Below are positions 46,785 through 53,427 of a stretch of DNA of 64,000 bases, piece after piece. The DNA lies in contig NZ_JABBGB010000003.1 of assembly GCF_012927185.1 (NCBI RefSeq), positions 372,001 through 436,000 of the forward strand. The letters are read 5' to 3'. Position numbers and translations under genes: made by a program. Position 1 is the first letter of the stretch. Each line of letters starts with the position of its first letter. Source of the stretch: Pseudoflavitalea sp. G-6-1-2 (GTDB taxonomy: Bacteria; Bacteroidota; Bacteroidia; Chitinophagales; Chitinophagaceae). The notes beneath the pieces are model-generated. The model was not told the origin of the DNA. It searched no databases and saw only the letters and a list, made by a program, of their open reading frames with translations.

Positions 46785-47702
46785 TTATCCAATCTTGTGA
46801 TACTCGCCATTAGTAAAAACTCTGTAGAATTTATTCTTCATTACCATCAAGCCCTCTGAAAAATTGTTTGCGTGATCTGTATTGACATTTATTACTTTTC
46901 CATCAAAGAAAAAGGTAATGGTTTCAAGCATGGTGTGGCCTGTAATTATATGCTTCGAGTTATAGAATTTCAGTGTGTTTTTAACTAGAGACTTGTCTGC
47001 AACTCCATTGTAATACCCGCGATACCAAAATGGTGATATGTCTGCGGAAAATAAAGTGTGCAATGTGTTATCAGAAAGGAATTCAGGGAATTTGTGGGAG
47101 TAATATGGTCTGGCCAGGGCGTTTATTTCAGATAGCGACAATCTGAGATCAAGTAATTCTCTTGATACTCCTCCGTGAACAAACAGGTAGTTGCCAATCC
47201 GTTCAATCACATTTTTTGATTGCAGCCAGCGCCAGAGTTCATCATTGGCATAGTACAGAGCGGCTGGTGGATCAGTAAGCGAAACTGTTCCGACAGCATA
47301 TCGGGGGTGAACATAACGCCAATCGCCATTCATATTCATGATCTCGTGATTGCCGAGAATATAATGAACATGCCCGCCGTGCCTTTTCGCTTTTTCTTCA
47401 AGCCCGTAAATCAGCCAGAGGCATTCAGTTACTTCTTCGCCACGATCGAAGCAGTCTCCCAATATAACTACGTGTCCACTACCGTAAAGCCATTCCATTT
47501 TTTGAGAGATCACTCCTCCGGCTACCAGTAATTTAAACAAAGGAGCGAAATTGCCTTCAATGTCTGAGACTACAAACAATTGCGAAGGCGTTGAATACTC
47601 GCATGCTTCGTTTTTGGGAATTTCATGCATTCTGAAAGTAAAGTAATGCAGATCATCTTTATAGTTCGGAACCTGAATGGATATTTTGAATGGCGATACC
47701 AT
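46785..47702 (-). CDS. Calcineurin-like metallophosphoesterase
   Basis: This 305-residue protein has the phosphoesterase motifs VVSDIEGN (in place of the usual D-x-H), GDCFDRGEEVTECLW, LGNHEIMN, FVHGG and ITGHT, at about residues 46-270. The first-motif His is replaced by Glu in the D-x-E form, shared by Bacteroidota relatives. No signal peptide is evident, so it may be cytoplasmic. It is closely similar to the C-terminal half of the 855-residue fusion at 50845. It is third in the operon lipoprotein - thioredoxin-like - phosphoesterase, with a 21-bp gap. A cytoplasmic phosphatase beside a kinase could reset phosphorylated substrate. Confidence 0.88.
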   Translation of the reverse strand: MVSPFKISIQVPNYKDDLHYFTFRMHEIPKNEACEYSTPSQLFVVSDIEGNFAPLFKLLVAGGVISQKMEWLYGSGHVVILGDCFDRGEEVTECLWLIYGLEEKAKRHGGHVHYILGNHEIMNMNGDWRYVHPRYAVGTVSLTDPPAALYYANDELWRWLQSKNVIERIGNYLFVHGGVSRELLDLRLSLSEINALARPYYSHKFPEFLSDNTLHTLFSADISPFWYRGYYNGVADKSLVKNTLKFYNSKHIITGHTMLETITFFFDGKVINVNTDHANNFSEGLMVMKNKFYRVFTNGEYHKIG

Positions 47703-47723
47703 GGGATAAAGTTAGTTTCTGGT

Positions 47724-48239
47724 TTATGATCCGGAGAAGAACTCTTTCAGATCGGATTTAATAGTCTCAGGAATGGAGCTGACCCTTTTGAAAGCCTTCT
47801 CTCCTGAAGTGTAGTAAATGGTAGGCTTGTTGTTAACCAACCTTAACACTCTTGCGTGATTTATAGAATCTAAAAACAAGCGGTTTGTTATGGGAGGGAT
47901 ATTTCCTTTTCTGTCTTTAAAGAACTTATTCATGGAATCATATCCTTCAGTGGCTGATAAAATTATGTAATGCCGGTAAGGCAGATTGATGCCATGACTG
48001 ATTATGCTGTCGATAGTTTTTTTTCTGCAGCTTGGGCAGCTTACTTCCAGGGGCAGAAGCAGAATTGCAAGAGAATCTTTTCTAACATTTTCCGGAATGA
48101 TATTGTTGGTTACGGCCATAAGACCTTTGAAGATCTGTTCCTGTTTTGTTTGTTCTGTGATCAACTCAATACTGGTATGCTTTGGAGATTCTTTGCAGCA
48201 TACGATGAAGAGTGTAATAGAAAAGATGAAAAGTTTCAT
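47724..48239 (-). CDS. Thioredoxin-like lipoprotein
   Basis: This 171-residue lipoprotein has the signal MKLFIFSITLFIVCC and KESPKH after the Cys. A CPSC redox motif sits in LEVSCPSCRKKTIDSI, and a late cis-Pro-like segment is KPTIYYTSGEKAF. The whole is a reduced thioredoxin-like fold. The ATG at 48239 was chosen because it starts the lipoprotein signal; the frame extends to 48311. It is second of three in the operon with the DUF4221-like lipoprotein and the phosphoesterase. A role in thiol exchange on exported Cys proteins is inferred from context. Confidence 0.7.
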   Translation of the reverse strand: MKLFIFSITLFIVCCKESPKHTSIELITEQTKQEQIFKGLMAVTNNIIPENVRKDSLAILLLPLEVSCPSCRKKTIDSIISHGINLPYRHYIILSATEGYDSMNKFFKDRKGNIPPITNRLFLDSINHARVLRLVNNKPTIYYTSGEKAFKRVSSIPETIKSDLKEFFSGS

Positions 48240-48258
48240 AAAGTAACTTTTTAAGGGT

Positions 48259-49422
48259 TTATTTTTTGAGAGAAGCCATCCCACTACTGTCAATGTACTC
48301 TGCATATTCAACTCTAACTAAACTCACATATGGTTTTCTGTTATTGTCCACGCGCGCAAAAAGTTGTCCATCTCTCGTAAAGAACAGTGAAAATAAATCG
48401 ATATGATCAGGTGCGGGTGCTTCGCTAATGATTTTGAAGTTCTGGTCGAGAATGATCATGCTTCGGGATCTGCTTCGGTTCTTTGCATATACAGACGAGT
48501 CTGAAAGTTTTTGTTTGGCCATTCTCAGGTACCATTTTTTTGCGGGGTCATAGAACACCGGTCCATACGAATAGCGAATGGAATATTCATAATAACTTTG
48601 TCCATCTTCAATATCTTTTTTGGATACAGGCTTGATGTCTTCGGTCTGGAACTTGCTTCTGGCATTATAAGATTTATGATATTCAGCAAGATTGGTTTCA
48701 TAAAGGCTAGTATCAGCAGGGAAGCTGAAAACGAAGTTTCCTTTTTCATTCAGACAATAGCCATAGCGTAGAAAAGAGTACCCGTAATAATCAGAAGTAT
48801 ATACTTTGGGAAGGTTATAATATGATTTCTGATCGTTTAGGGAAAGATCAAATCCCTCTATCAGTTTATACCGCTTCAAAGCTGGCAATGAGTTTTCAGC
48901 CACAGCCTTGATATTATTGGTGTAAAGTATATGCCCTTTGATTATTAAAGGGGTTTCGTTTGAGAATGCCAATGATTGTCCTTTTGGTATTTCGATCTTA
49001 TTCTTAATTCTGCTACTTGTATCAAAAAGAACAATATGTGTTCTTGTACATATGATAATGCTGTCGAAGTTTCTTACACAAACCGATGTTTTTTCGAGTT
49101 TAATTCCTGTAAGCCATTTTTTCAAAGGAATTGCTTTGATAATGTTACCTGAAGGAAAAGTATACAGTGTCAGGGTGAAAGTTGCCTTATCAAAGGTTGC
49201 AACATAAGAACTGTCGTTCATTGTAAAATAGCTGATCGATCCCAGCCCCGTAGTTGTTCCCTCCGCTAAAGGCAGGTTAATGGTGTCTGTGGTAGAATGT
49301 AAAGACATATTTCCATATGTTGGTACCTGATATATGGGTTGGGGTTGCAGCGCATCGGAACTACAACTATGGAGAGAATAAAACAGGGTCAAAAATATTG
49401 GCGCCAGAAATATCTTTTTCAT
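48259..49422 (-). CDS. DUF4221-like lipoprotein
   Basis: This 387-residue lipoprotein (signal MKKIFLAPIFLTLFYSLHSC) is rich in beta strands, probably a propeller, and resembles DUF4221 proteins of Bacteroidota. No catalytic motif is seen. It heads the operon with the thioredoxin-like and phosphoesterase genes (19-bp and 21-bp gaps). Its upstream region carries the 19-bp element and a TAACTTTA -7-like box in the spacing shared with the small-protein genes. Confidence 0.7.
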   Translation of the reverse strand: MKKIFLAPIFLTLFYSLHSCSSDALQPQPIYQVPTYGNMSLHSTTDTINLPLAEGTTTGLGSISYFTMNDSSYVATFDKATFTLTLYTFPSGNIIKAIPLKKWLTGIKLEKTSVCVRNFDSIIICTRTHIVLFDTSSRIKNKIEIPKGQSLAFSNETPLIIKGHILYTNNIKAVAENSLPALKRYKLIEGFDLSLNDQKSYYNLPKVYTSDYYGYSFLRYGYCLNEKGNFVFSFPADTSLYETNLAEYHKSYNARSKFQTEDIKPVSKKDIEDGQSYYEYSIRYSYGPVFYDPAKKWYLRMAKQKLSDSSVYAKNRSRSRSMIILDQNFKIISEAPAPDHIDLFSLFFTRDGQLFARVDNNRKPYVSLVRVEYAEYIDSSGMASLKK

Positions 49423-49453
49423 AAAGCTGAATTTATTCTATTGTGATCTTTAA

Positions 49454-49489
49454 TAAAGTTAAAGAGGGCTGGTGCAGTTTTAATGCAGT
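49454..49489 (-). promoter_or_regulatory. Candidate regulated promoter of the DUF4221-like operon
   Basis: On the plus strand GGTGCAGTTTTAATGCAGT (49471-49489) carries TGCA-N7-TGCAGT. Nine base pairs away, on the minus strand, is TAACTTTA (49454-49461), 31 bp before the start codon. The layout is identical to the promoters at 50177-50212 and 50802-50837. Confidence 0.65.
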
Positions 49490-49495
49490 TGAATG

Positions 49496-49642
49496 TTACC
49501 TGTTATTGCAACTTGCAGGGTTCAATTCAAGTGAAAAACCTCCGGGATCTTTTTTAGTAGGAACAATCGCGGCAGTAATAGCGGACGTACTTAAGAGTTC
49601 TAAACCTAAAACCAGGAATTTGGGAATTTGCACTTTTTTCAT
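49496..49642 (-). CDS. Truncated paralog of the small exported proteins
   Basis: This 48-residue frame aligns in register with the next small gene over the hydrophobic signal region. Residues 12-14 (LGL) and AITAAIVPTK at 21-30 match ALTAAIVPSK at the same positions. After about residue 33 the similarity ends; the tail is GGFSLELNPASCNNR with a single Cys. No copy of the shared promoter element lies upstream; instead a terminator hairpin stands there. I regard it as a shortened, perhaps inactive, relic, though the frame itself is intact. Confidence 0.55.
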   Translation of the reverse strand: MKKVQIPKFLVLGLELLSTSAITAAIVPTKKDPGGFSLELNPASCNNR

Positions 49643-49660
49643 AAGACTTTTTATAGAGCA

Positions 49661-49729
49661 TTGGATAATTTAAAAAGGCAACTGATTGCATAGAATACAA
49701 TCAGTTGCCTTTTTAAAGAAATTATCCAA
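49661..49729. terminator. Long hairpin terminator after the second small-protein gene
   Basis: A 20-bp perfect stem (49669-49688 with 49698-49717, core GGCAACTGATTG) with A/T runs at both ends, flanked by a further outer pair TTGGATAATT / AATTATCCAA. It can stop transcripts on either strand. Confidence 0.85.
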
Positions 49730-49739
49730 TCTTATGATA
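49721..49739 (-). pseudogene. Remnant of a metallophosphoesterase gene 3' end
   Basis: On the minus strand TATCATAAGATTGGATAAT encodes YHKIG-stop. It matches the last codons of the metallophosphoesterase at 46785 (TATCACAAGATTGGATAAT) in 18 of 19 bases. It stands 7 bp after the stop of the second small-protein gene, where no such gene is present. Confidence 0.6.
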
Positions 49740-49745
49740 ATCAGA

Positions 49746-50114
49746 TTAGATTCTTACCAGGATGCTGGTAGTATCAACAGCACCAACTGTAACACTGAGA
49801 GACGTATTGCCTCTGGTTGTAACTTGTTGACCCAAACCATTAATTGCAACAGTAGTAATAGCACCACCAGTAGTACCGGTTACATTGGCAGCAGTAACAG
49901 TCTTATGGCAATGTGCAGCAACAATAAGCGTAACACAAGAGAATACATTAGCAATAGCACCGTCACCACCACTGAATTGACGCAGAGTACCATTGTTCAG
50001 TGAGTTGGCTTGCTCAGGAGCTGGTTTAGAAGGTACAATAGCAGCAGTGAGAGCAGAAGCGCCTAATAGTACGAGGCCCAGCGCAGAAAAACGACGAACT
50101 GATTTCTTTTCCAT
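49746..50114 (-). CDS. Small exported protein with Cys-x8-Cys-His, copy A
   Basis: This 122-residue protein has a basic N-terminus (MEKKSVRRF), a hydrophobic stretch SALGLVLLGASALTAAIV, then a mature part of about 95 residues rich in Thr, Ser, Gly, Val and Asn. Cys60, Cys69 and His70 lie in FSCVTLIVAAHCHKT. It shares NSLNNGTLRQ and SGGDG with copy B at identical residue numbers, and ends DTTSILVRI. The N-terminus could be a signal peptide or a hydrophobic leader. Ser/Thr near paired Cys would be compatible with lanthionine formation, and equally with one disulfide. The promoter shares its layout with the kinase-cyclase gene. Confidence 0.85.
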   Translation of the reverse strand: MEKKSVRRFSALGLVLLGASALTAAIVPSKPAPEQANSLNNGTLRQFSGGDGAIANVFSCVTLIVAAHCHKTVTAANVTGTTGGAITTVAINGLGQQVTTRGNTSLSVTVGAVDTTSILVRI

Positions 50115-50176
50115 AAAATAGTTTTTTAATAATTCGGTAATTACGTTCTGTAATCAATGGCCATTAGACTACAACA

Positions 50177-50212
50177 CGAAATTATTGTTCCTTACTGCAA
50201 TTAGCTTGCAGT
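50177..50212 (-). promoter_or_regulatory. Candidate regulated promoter of small-protein gene A
   Basis: Plus-strand ACTGCAATTAGCTTGCAGT (50194-50212), 9 bp, then minus-strand TAATTTCG (50177-50184). The -7-like box is 62 bp before the start codon. Confidence 0.7.
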
Positions 50213-50220
50213 ACAAGATT

Positions 50221-50244
50221 ACGTTTTATGAAATTGTTACTTTC
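50221..50244 (-). pseudogene. Remnant of the thioredoxin-phosphoesterase gene 3' end
   Basis: On the minus strand AGTAACAATTTCATAAAACG closely matches the last codons of the 855-residue gene, AATAACAATTTCGTAAAACA. In that frame it reads SNNFIKR against NNNFVKQ-stop. It lies upstream of small-protein gene A just as the real gene end lies upstream of gene B. Confidence 0.55.
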
Positions 50245-50252
50245 TTATTCAG

Positions 50253-50271
50253 GCTGCACTTAACCTGCAGT
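50253..50271. promoter_or_regulatory. Extra copy of the 19-bp element without promoter box
   Basis: GCTGCACTTAACCTGCAGT carries TGCA-N7-TGCAGT, but no -7-like box is found at the 9-bp position. Probably a relic of an earlier promoter copy or an auxiliary operator. Confidence 0.5.
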
Positions 50272-50290
50272 GTAATATTAAGAGAGTCAA

Positions 50291-50338
50291 TAAAAGAAAC
50301 ACCCTGATACAAAAGTTTGTATCAGGGTGTTTCTTTTA
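50291..50338 (-). terminator. Terminator of small-protein gene B
   Basis: A perfect 23-bp inverted repeat (core GAAACACCCTGATACAAA, 2-nt centre, and its complement) ends in CTTTTA on the minus strand, 32 bp after the stop of gene B. Confidence 0.88.
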
Positions 50339-50369
50339 TGCATGCATTTTTTTTCAGAATATAGCCTGA

Positions 50370-50741
50370 TCAGAGTTGAATGAGCATGCTGGTTGTGTCT
50401 TTCCCGTTGCCCAGAATACTCAATGATGTATTCCTGGCGGTGGTATACATACGGCCGTGAACCGTTATCATAATAGTATCATTGTTGGCATCCCAACTGG
50501 TGCCAGACACATTGTTGAGTGTTTTCGTTGCATGGCAGTTGGCAAATGCTACCAGTGTTACGCAGGAGTAAATTTGTAGGTATGGACCATCTCCTCCACT
50601 GTATTGCCGAAGGGTTCCGTTATTCAGGGAATTCAACTGATTGGCTGTGGATTCTGACCTGGCAAAATTTGTAATTATTGCTGATGCTGTCAAAAGTGCA
50701 AGTCCTAATAGTGAATAATGTTTTCCTGCTTTTTTTTTCAT
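50370..50741 (-). CDS. Small exported protein with Cys-x8-Cys-His, copy B
   Basis: This 123-residue paralog of copy A has a basic start MKKKAGKHY, a hydrophobic stretch SLLGLALLTASAIITNFA, then NSLNNGTLRQ, SGGDG and YSCVTLVAFANCHATK, with Cys60, Cys69 and His70 at the same positions. It ends DTTSMLIQL. ATG 50741 was chosen because it starts the signal-like region and aligns with copy A; the frame extends to 50825 through the promoter. It lies directly downstream of the thioredoxin-phosphoesterase fusion gene but has its own promoter and terminator. Confidence 0.85.
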   Translation of the reverse strand: MKKKAGKHYSLLGLALLTASAIITNFARSESTANQLNSLNNGTLRQYSGGDGPYLQIYSCVTLVAFANCHATKTLNNVSGTSWDANNDTIMITVHGRMYTTARNTSLSILGNGKDTTSMLIQL

Positions 50742-50801
50742 ATGATTGCTTTTAGCTGATTCGTCAATTTCGAATGTGTAATAGAAGTTGTGCCGCACTT
50801 G

Positions 50802-50837
50802 CGAAATTATCCATACCCACTGCAATCAAAATGCAGT
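50802..50837 (-). promoter_or_regulatory. Candidate regulated promoter of small-protein gene B
   Basis: Plus-strand ACTGCAATCAAAATGCAGT (50819-50837), 9 bp, then minus-strand TAATTTCG (50802-50809). The -7-like box is identical to that of gene A and lies 61 bp before the start codon. Confidence 0.7.
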
Positions 50838-50844
50838 TTAATAA

Positions 50845-53412
50845 TCACTGTTTTACGAAATTGTTATTTTTGTTTGCATCATAGATCAGGGTTAGTTTTC
50901 CTTCCTGATTGGTTCTGTAAAAACGTTTTCCGTTTATCAACAAGGCTTCAGAATTACCTGCTGCGTGATGAGTATCAGTATTGAACAATTTGCCATTGAA
51001 TAAAGAAGATATTGTGTCTGAAATAATAGTATGCCCTGTAATGATATGATCAGCTTTATAGAATTTTAACGTGCTGTCTAACTGTTGTTCAGTATGATCC
51101 TTGTAATAGTAGCCTCTGTACCATGTTGGACCAACACCTTTTACAATAAGCAGGGTGTCTTCAGTTTTTCCCACATAGTTGATGTCGTAATATGGCCTGG
51201 CTATGTTGTTTATTTTTTCTACGGAATAATTCAATCGTGTTACAGCGGCCGAAACACCACCATGTACAAAAATGATATTGCCAATCTTCTCCATTATATT
51301 TTTTGATCTGAGCCATCTGCCGAGTTCGCTCTTGCTACTGTACATATCTTTCAATGTCTGTTTGGCTGCAATTGCATTGTCTAAGTATTTTTTTTGTGTG
51401 TATTTATGTTCCCCCTGAAGGTTCATTATTTCATGATTGCCAAGAATGAAATGAATATATCCACCTGCGGCTTTTGCTTTTTCTTCAAGAGCATAAATTA
51501 ACCAGAGACATTCGGTTACTTGTGTACCCCGGTCAAACATATCTCCTGCAAACACCAGGTGCCCATTGCCGAAGGTCCAGTTTTGTTGATCGTCAATCAC
51601 GCCATTTCCTCTCAGGAGAGCTGTGAGTACGGGAAGATTTCCTTCGATATCTGACAGTGCCAGCAACTTTTCTGGCTGAGCATATACAGATGGTTGCAAT
51701 ACTACTGATTGTTGAAGGGGGATGTTATAAGTCTGATTCAGGTAATTGATGGTAGAAATGCTTGTTGTTTTTTCGGCAGATAATATTTTTTTGTCTGCCT
51801 GGTTGTTTAGAAAAGACCAACTGATAATACTGTCCTTTCCTTCATGCAGAATGTAGGGGCCATCTTTCATATCAGAGAGGAGCTGATTGATCAGCGTGGT
51901 CATTCCTTTTCCCTGATCTTTTCTTGGATCCATTTGATTGACATCATAAGGAACGATTCTGCCTTGAGGATTAATCAACAGTAAGGAAGGATAGCCCTCT
52001 ATTGTCAATCCTTTAATAAGGTCGTGTGTCGAACCTTTACCTTCTGTATATAGGTGAATCCCTTTGCCTGAAACATATTCTCCTTCTTCAATGCTTTTGG
52101 TCCATTGTGAAAAATTCTTATCAATGGAGATACTTACAAATACCACGTTGGTATCTTTGCTGAATTTTTCTTCAATGTTTTTCAATGCGGGTGCCATTTG
52201 TACACAACCTGTACAACCTGTGAACCAGAAATCAATTAGCGCTACTTTATTGTTGAGTTGATAATTAGAGAATTTGTTTCCGTCTTTGTCTGTCAGTGAA
52301 AATGATGGGATGTATCGGCTGCCGCTTCTTTTTCTGTATTTGACCTCTGCTTTTTTAACAGCTTCCTTGTAAGCATCATATTGTGATGTGTTATAGTAAT
52401 CCTGAAGCAGTGAATCAATCCGGCTATTAAAACCCACTTCGCCAAGCAGTCCATCTTTATCCCAAAATGTAAAAGCCATCATTCTTTCTTTCATCAACCC
52501 CTGAAAGTTTTTCTTGATGTCGTTATAAATTGCAAAATAATATTCCTCCTGACTGGAGCAAGGCATTTGATCGTCTGGGCTTGTTTTGAAGAACTTATGA
52601 TACTTTCGATAAACATTCAGTTTCATGATATACCAATGATAGTAGAGGTCTACCTGATTATAAGGAGTTTTCATCAACCATTGTGAGGAAGGATTGATCA
52701 TAACGGAATCGTAAATATTACACAGATCTTTATTGGTCAATCCATATTTGTTGACCGCTGTATTTCCCAGTCTGATGAAGTTGAATTTCCAAAGCCTTCT
52801 TTTTTCTTCTTCCAATAAGAAAAGTCGTTTGATTTCATTGTAGGCCAATGATGTGATTTCCGGGCGATATACCTCCATAATGGAAAGTATGAGTGAGATC
52901 CTTTTATTCAGGTATTGATTCCATTTGAAAAAGTCTTCTAACGAGGTGGGGGGGTGTTTATGGCTGCTCAAGGTTCTTCGTTCTGGTAAATTTTCCAGGC
53001 TGTCCAGTACCTCCCTGAGTCTGAAGGTTAGTTCCCAGTTTGCAGCTCCCTTGCCAGTGAAACGGAGTTTATTGTTAACATGCCTGATTGAAATGCTATC
53101 GCCCGATTCAGAAATTACTCCATAAAATTTATAGTCGGCAATGAAAGGCCCTTTGATAGTTGTTGGTTTATTGGTAGGGATATTCCATTTGATTTTTCCT
53201 TCAGCGAGATTGCCTGTGACAGTATCCAAGTCATAATCTTTACTTGTTATTACATCTGAAACAAATGTATACAGTTGTTTCATTTCGGGGTTAAAACCCG
53301 ATGGAAGATCTCCTTCAATGATCACCCTGTTCATTCTGGCATTGGGGAACTGAGCCGTTGTTGTGGCTGATAAAAGAATCATTGGTAGTATCAGATAGAA
53401 AAATATTCTCAT
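50845..53412 (-). CDS. TlpA-like thioredoxin fused to metallophosphoesterase
   Basis: This 855-residue exported protein starts with the signal MRIFFYLILPMILLSATTTAQ. Residues 25-355 are an unassigned helical region with a DUF4369-like start. Residues about 360-510 are a TlpA/AhpC-type thioredoxin domain with a GCTGCVQ redox motif near residue 400 and PSLLLINPQG. Residues about 585-845 are a calcineurin-like phosphoesterase with SDIEGN, GDMFDRGTQVTECLW, LGNHEIMN, FVHGG and ITGHT, very similar to the separate protein at 46785. It is third in the operon susC-susD-fusion (15-bp gap). Redox and phosphatase domains in one periplasmic chain suggest they act on the same exported substrate. Confidence 0.87.
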   Translation of the reverse strand: MRIFFYLILPMILLSATTTAQFPNARMNRVIIEGDLPSGFNPEMKQLYTFVSDVITSKDYDLDTVTGNLAEGKIKWNIPTNKPTTIKGPFIADYKFYGVISESGDSISIRHVNNKLRFTGKGAANWELTFRLREVLDSLENLPERRTLSSHKHPPTSLEDFFKWNQYLNKRISLILSIMEVYRPEITSLAYNEIKRLFLLEEEKRRLWKFNFIRLGNTAVNKYGLTNKDLCNIYDSVMINPSSQWLMKTPYNQVDLYYHWYIMKLNVYRKYHKFFKTSPDDQMPCSSQEEYYFAIYNDIKKNFQGLMKERMMAFTFWDKDGLLGEVGFNSRIDSLLQDYYNTSQYDAYKEAVKKAEVKYRKRSGSRYIPSFSLTDKDGNKFSNYQLNNKVALIDFWFTGCTGCVQMAPALKNIEEKFSKDTNVVFVSISIDKNFSQWTKSIEEGEYVSGKGIHLYTEGKGSTHDLIKGLTIEGYPSLLLINPQGRIVPYDVNQMDPRKDQGKGMTTLINQLLSDMKDGPYILHEGKDSIISWSFLNNQADKKILSAEKTTSISTINYLNQTYNIPLQQSVVLQPSVYAQPEKLLALSDIEGNLPVLTALLRGNGVIDDQQNWTFGNGHLVFAGDMFDRGTQVTECLWLIYALEEKAKAAGGYIHFILGNHEIMNLQGEHKYTQKKYLDNAIAAKQTLKDMYSSKSELGRWLRSKNIMEKIGNIIFVHGGVSAAVTRLNYSVEKINNIARPYYDINYVGKTEDTLLIVKGVGPTWYRGYYYKDHTEQQLDSTLKFYKADHIITGHTIISDTISSLFNGKLFNTDTHHAAGNSEALLINGKRFYRTNQEGKLTLIYDANKNNNFVKQ

Positions 53413-53427
53413 GACCTGTATGGTTGA

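Noticed and set aside
49443-49673. A 76-codon plus-strand frame between the lipoprotein and small-protein genes
   Set aside because: It is antisense to the short paralog, starts inside the candidate promoter and resembles nothing; the minus-strand frame has paralog support.
50741-50825. Longer N-terminus for small-protein gene B
   Set aside because: The extension would be translated from promoter sequence and destroys the alignment with copy A and the signal-like start.
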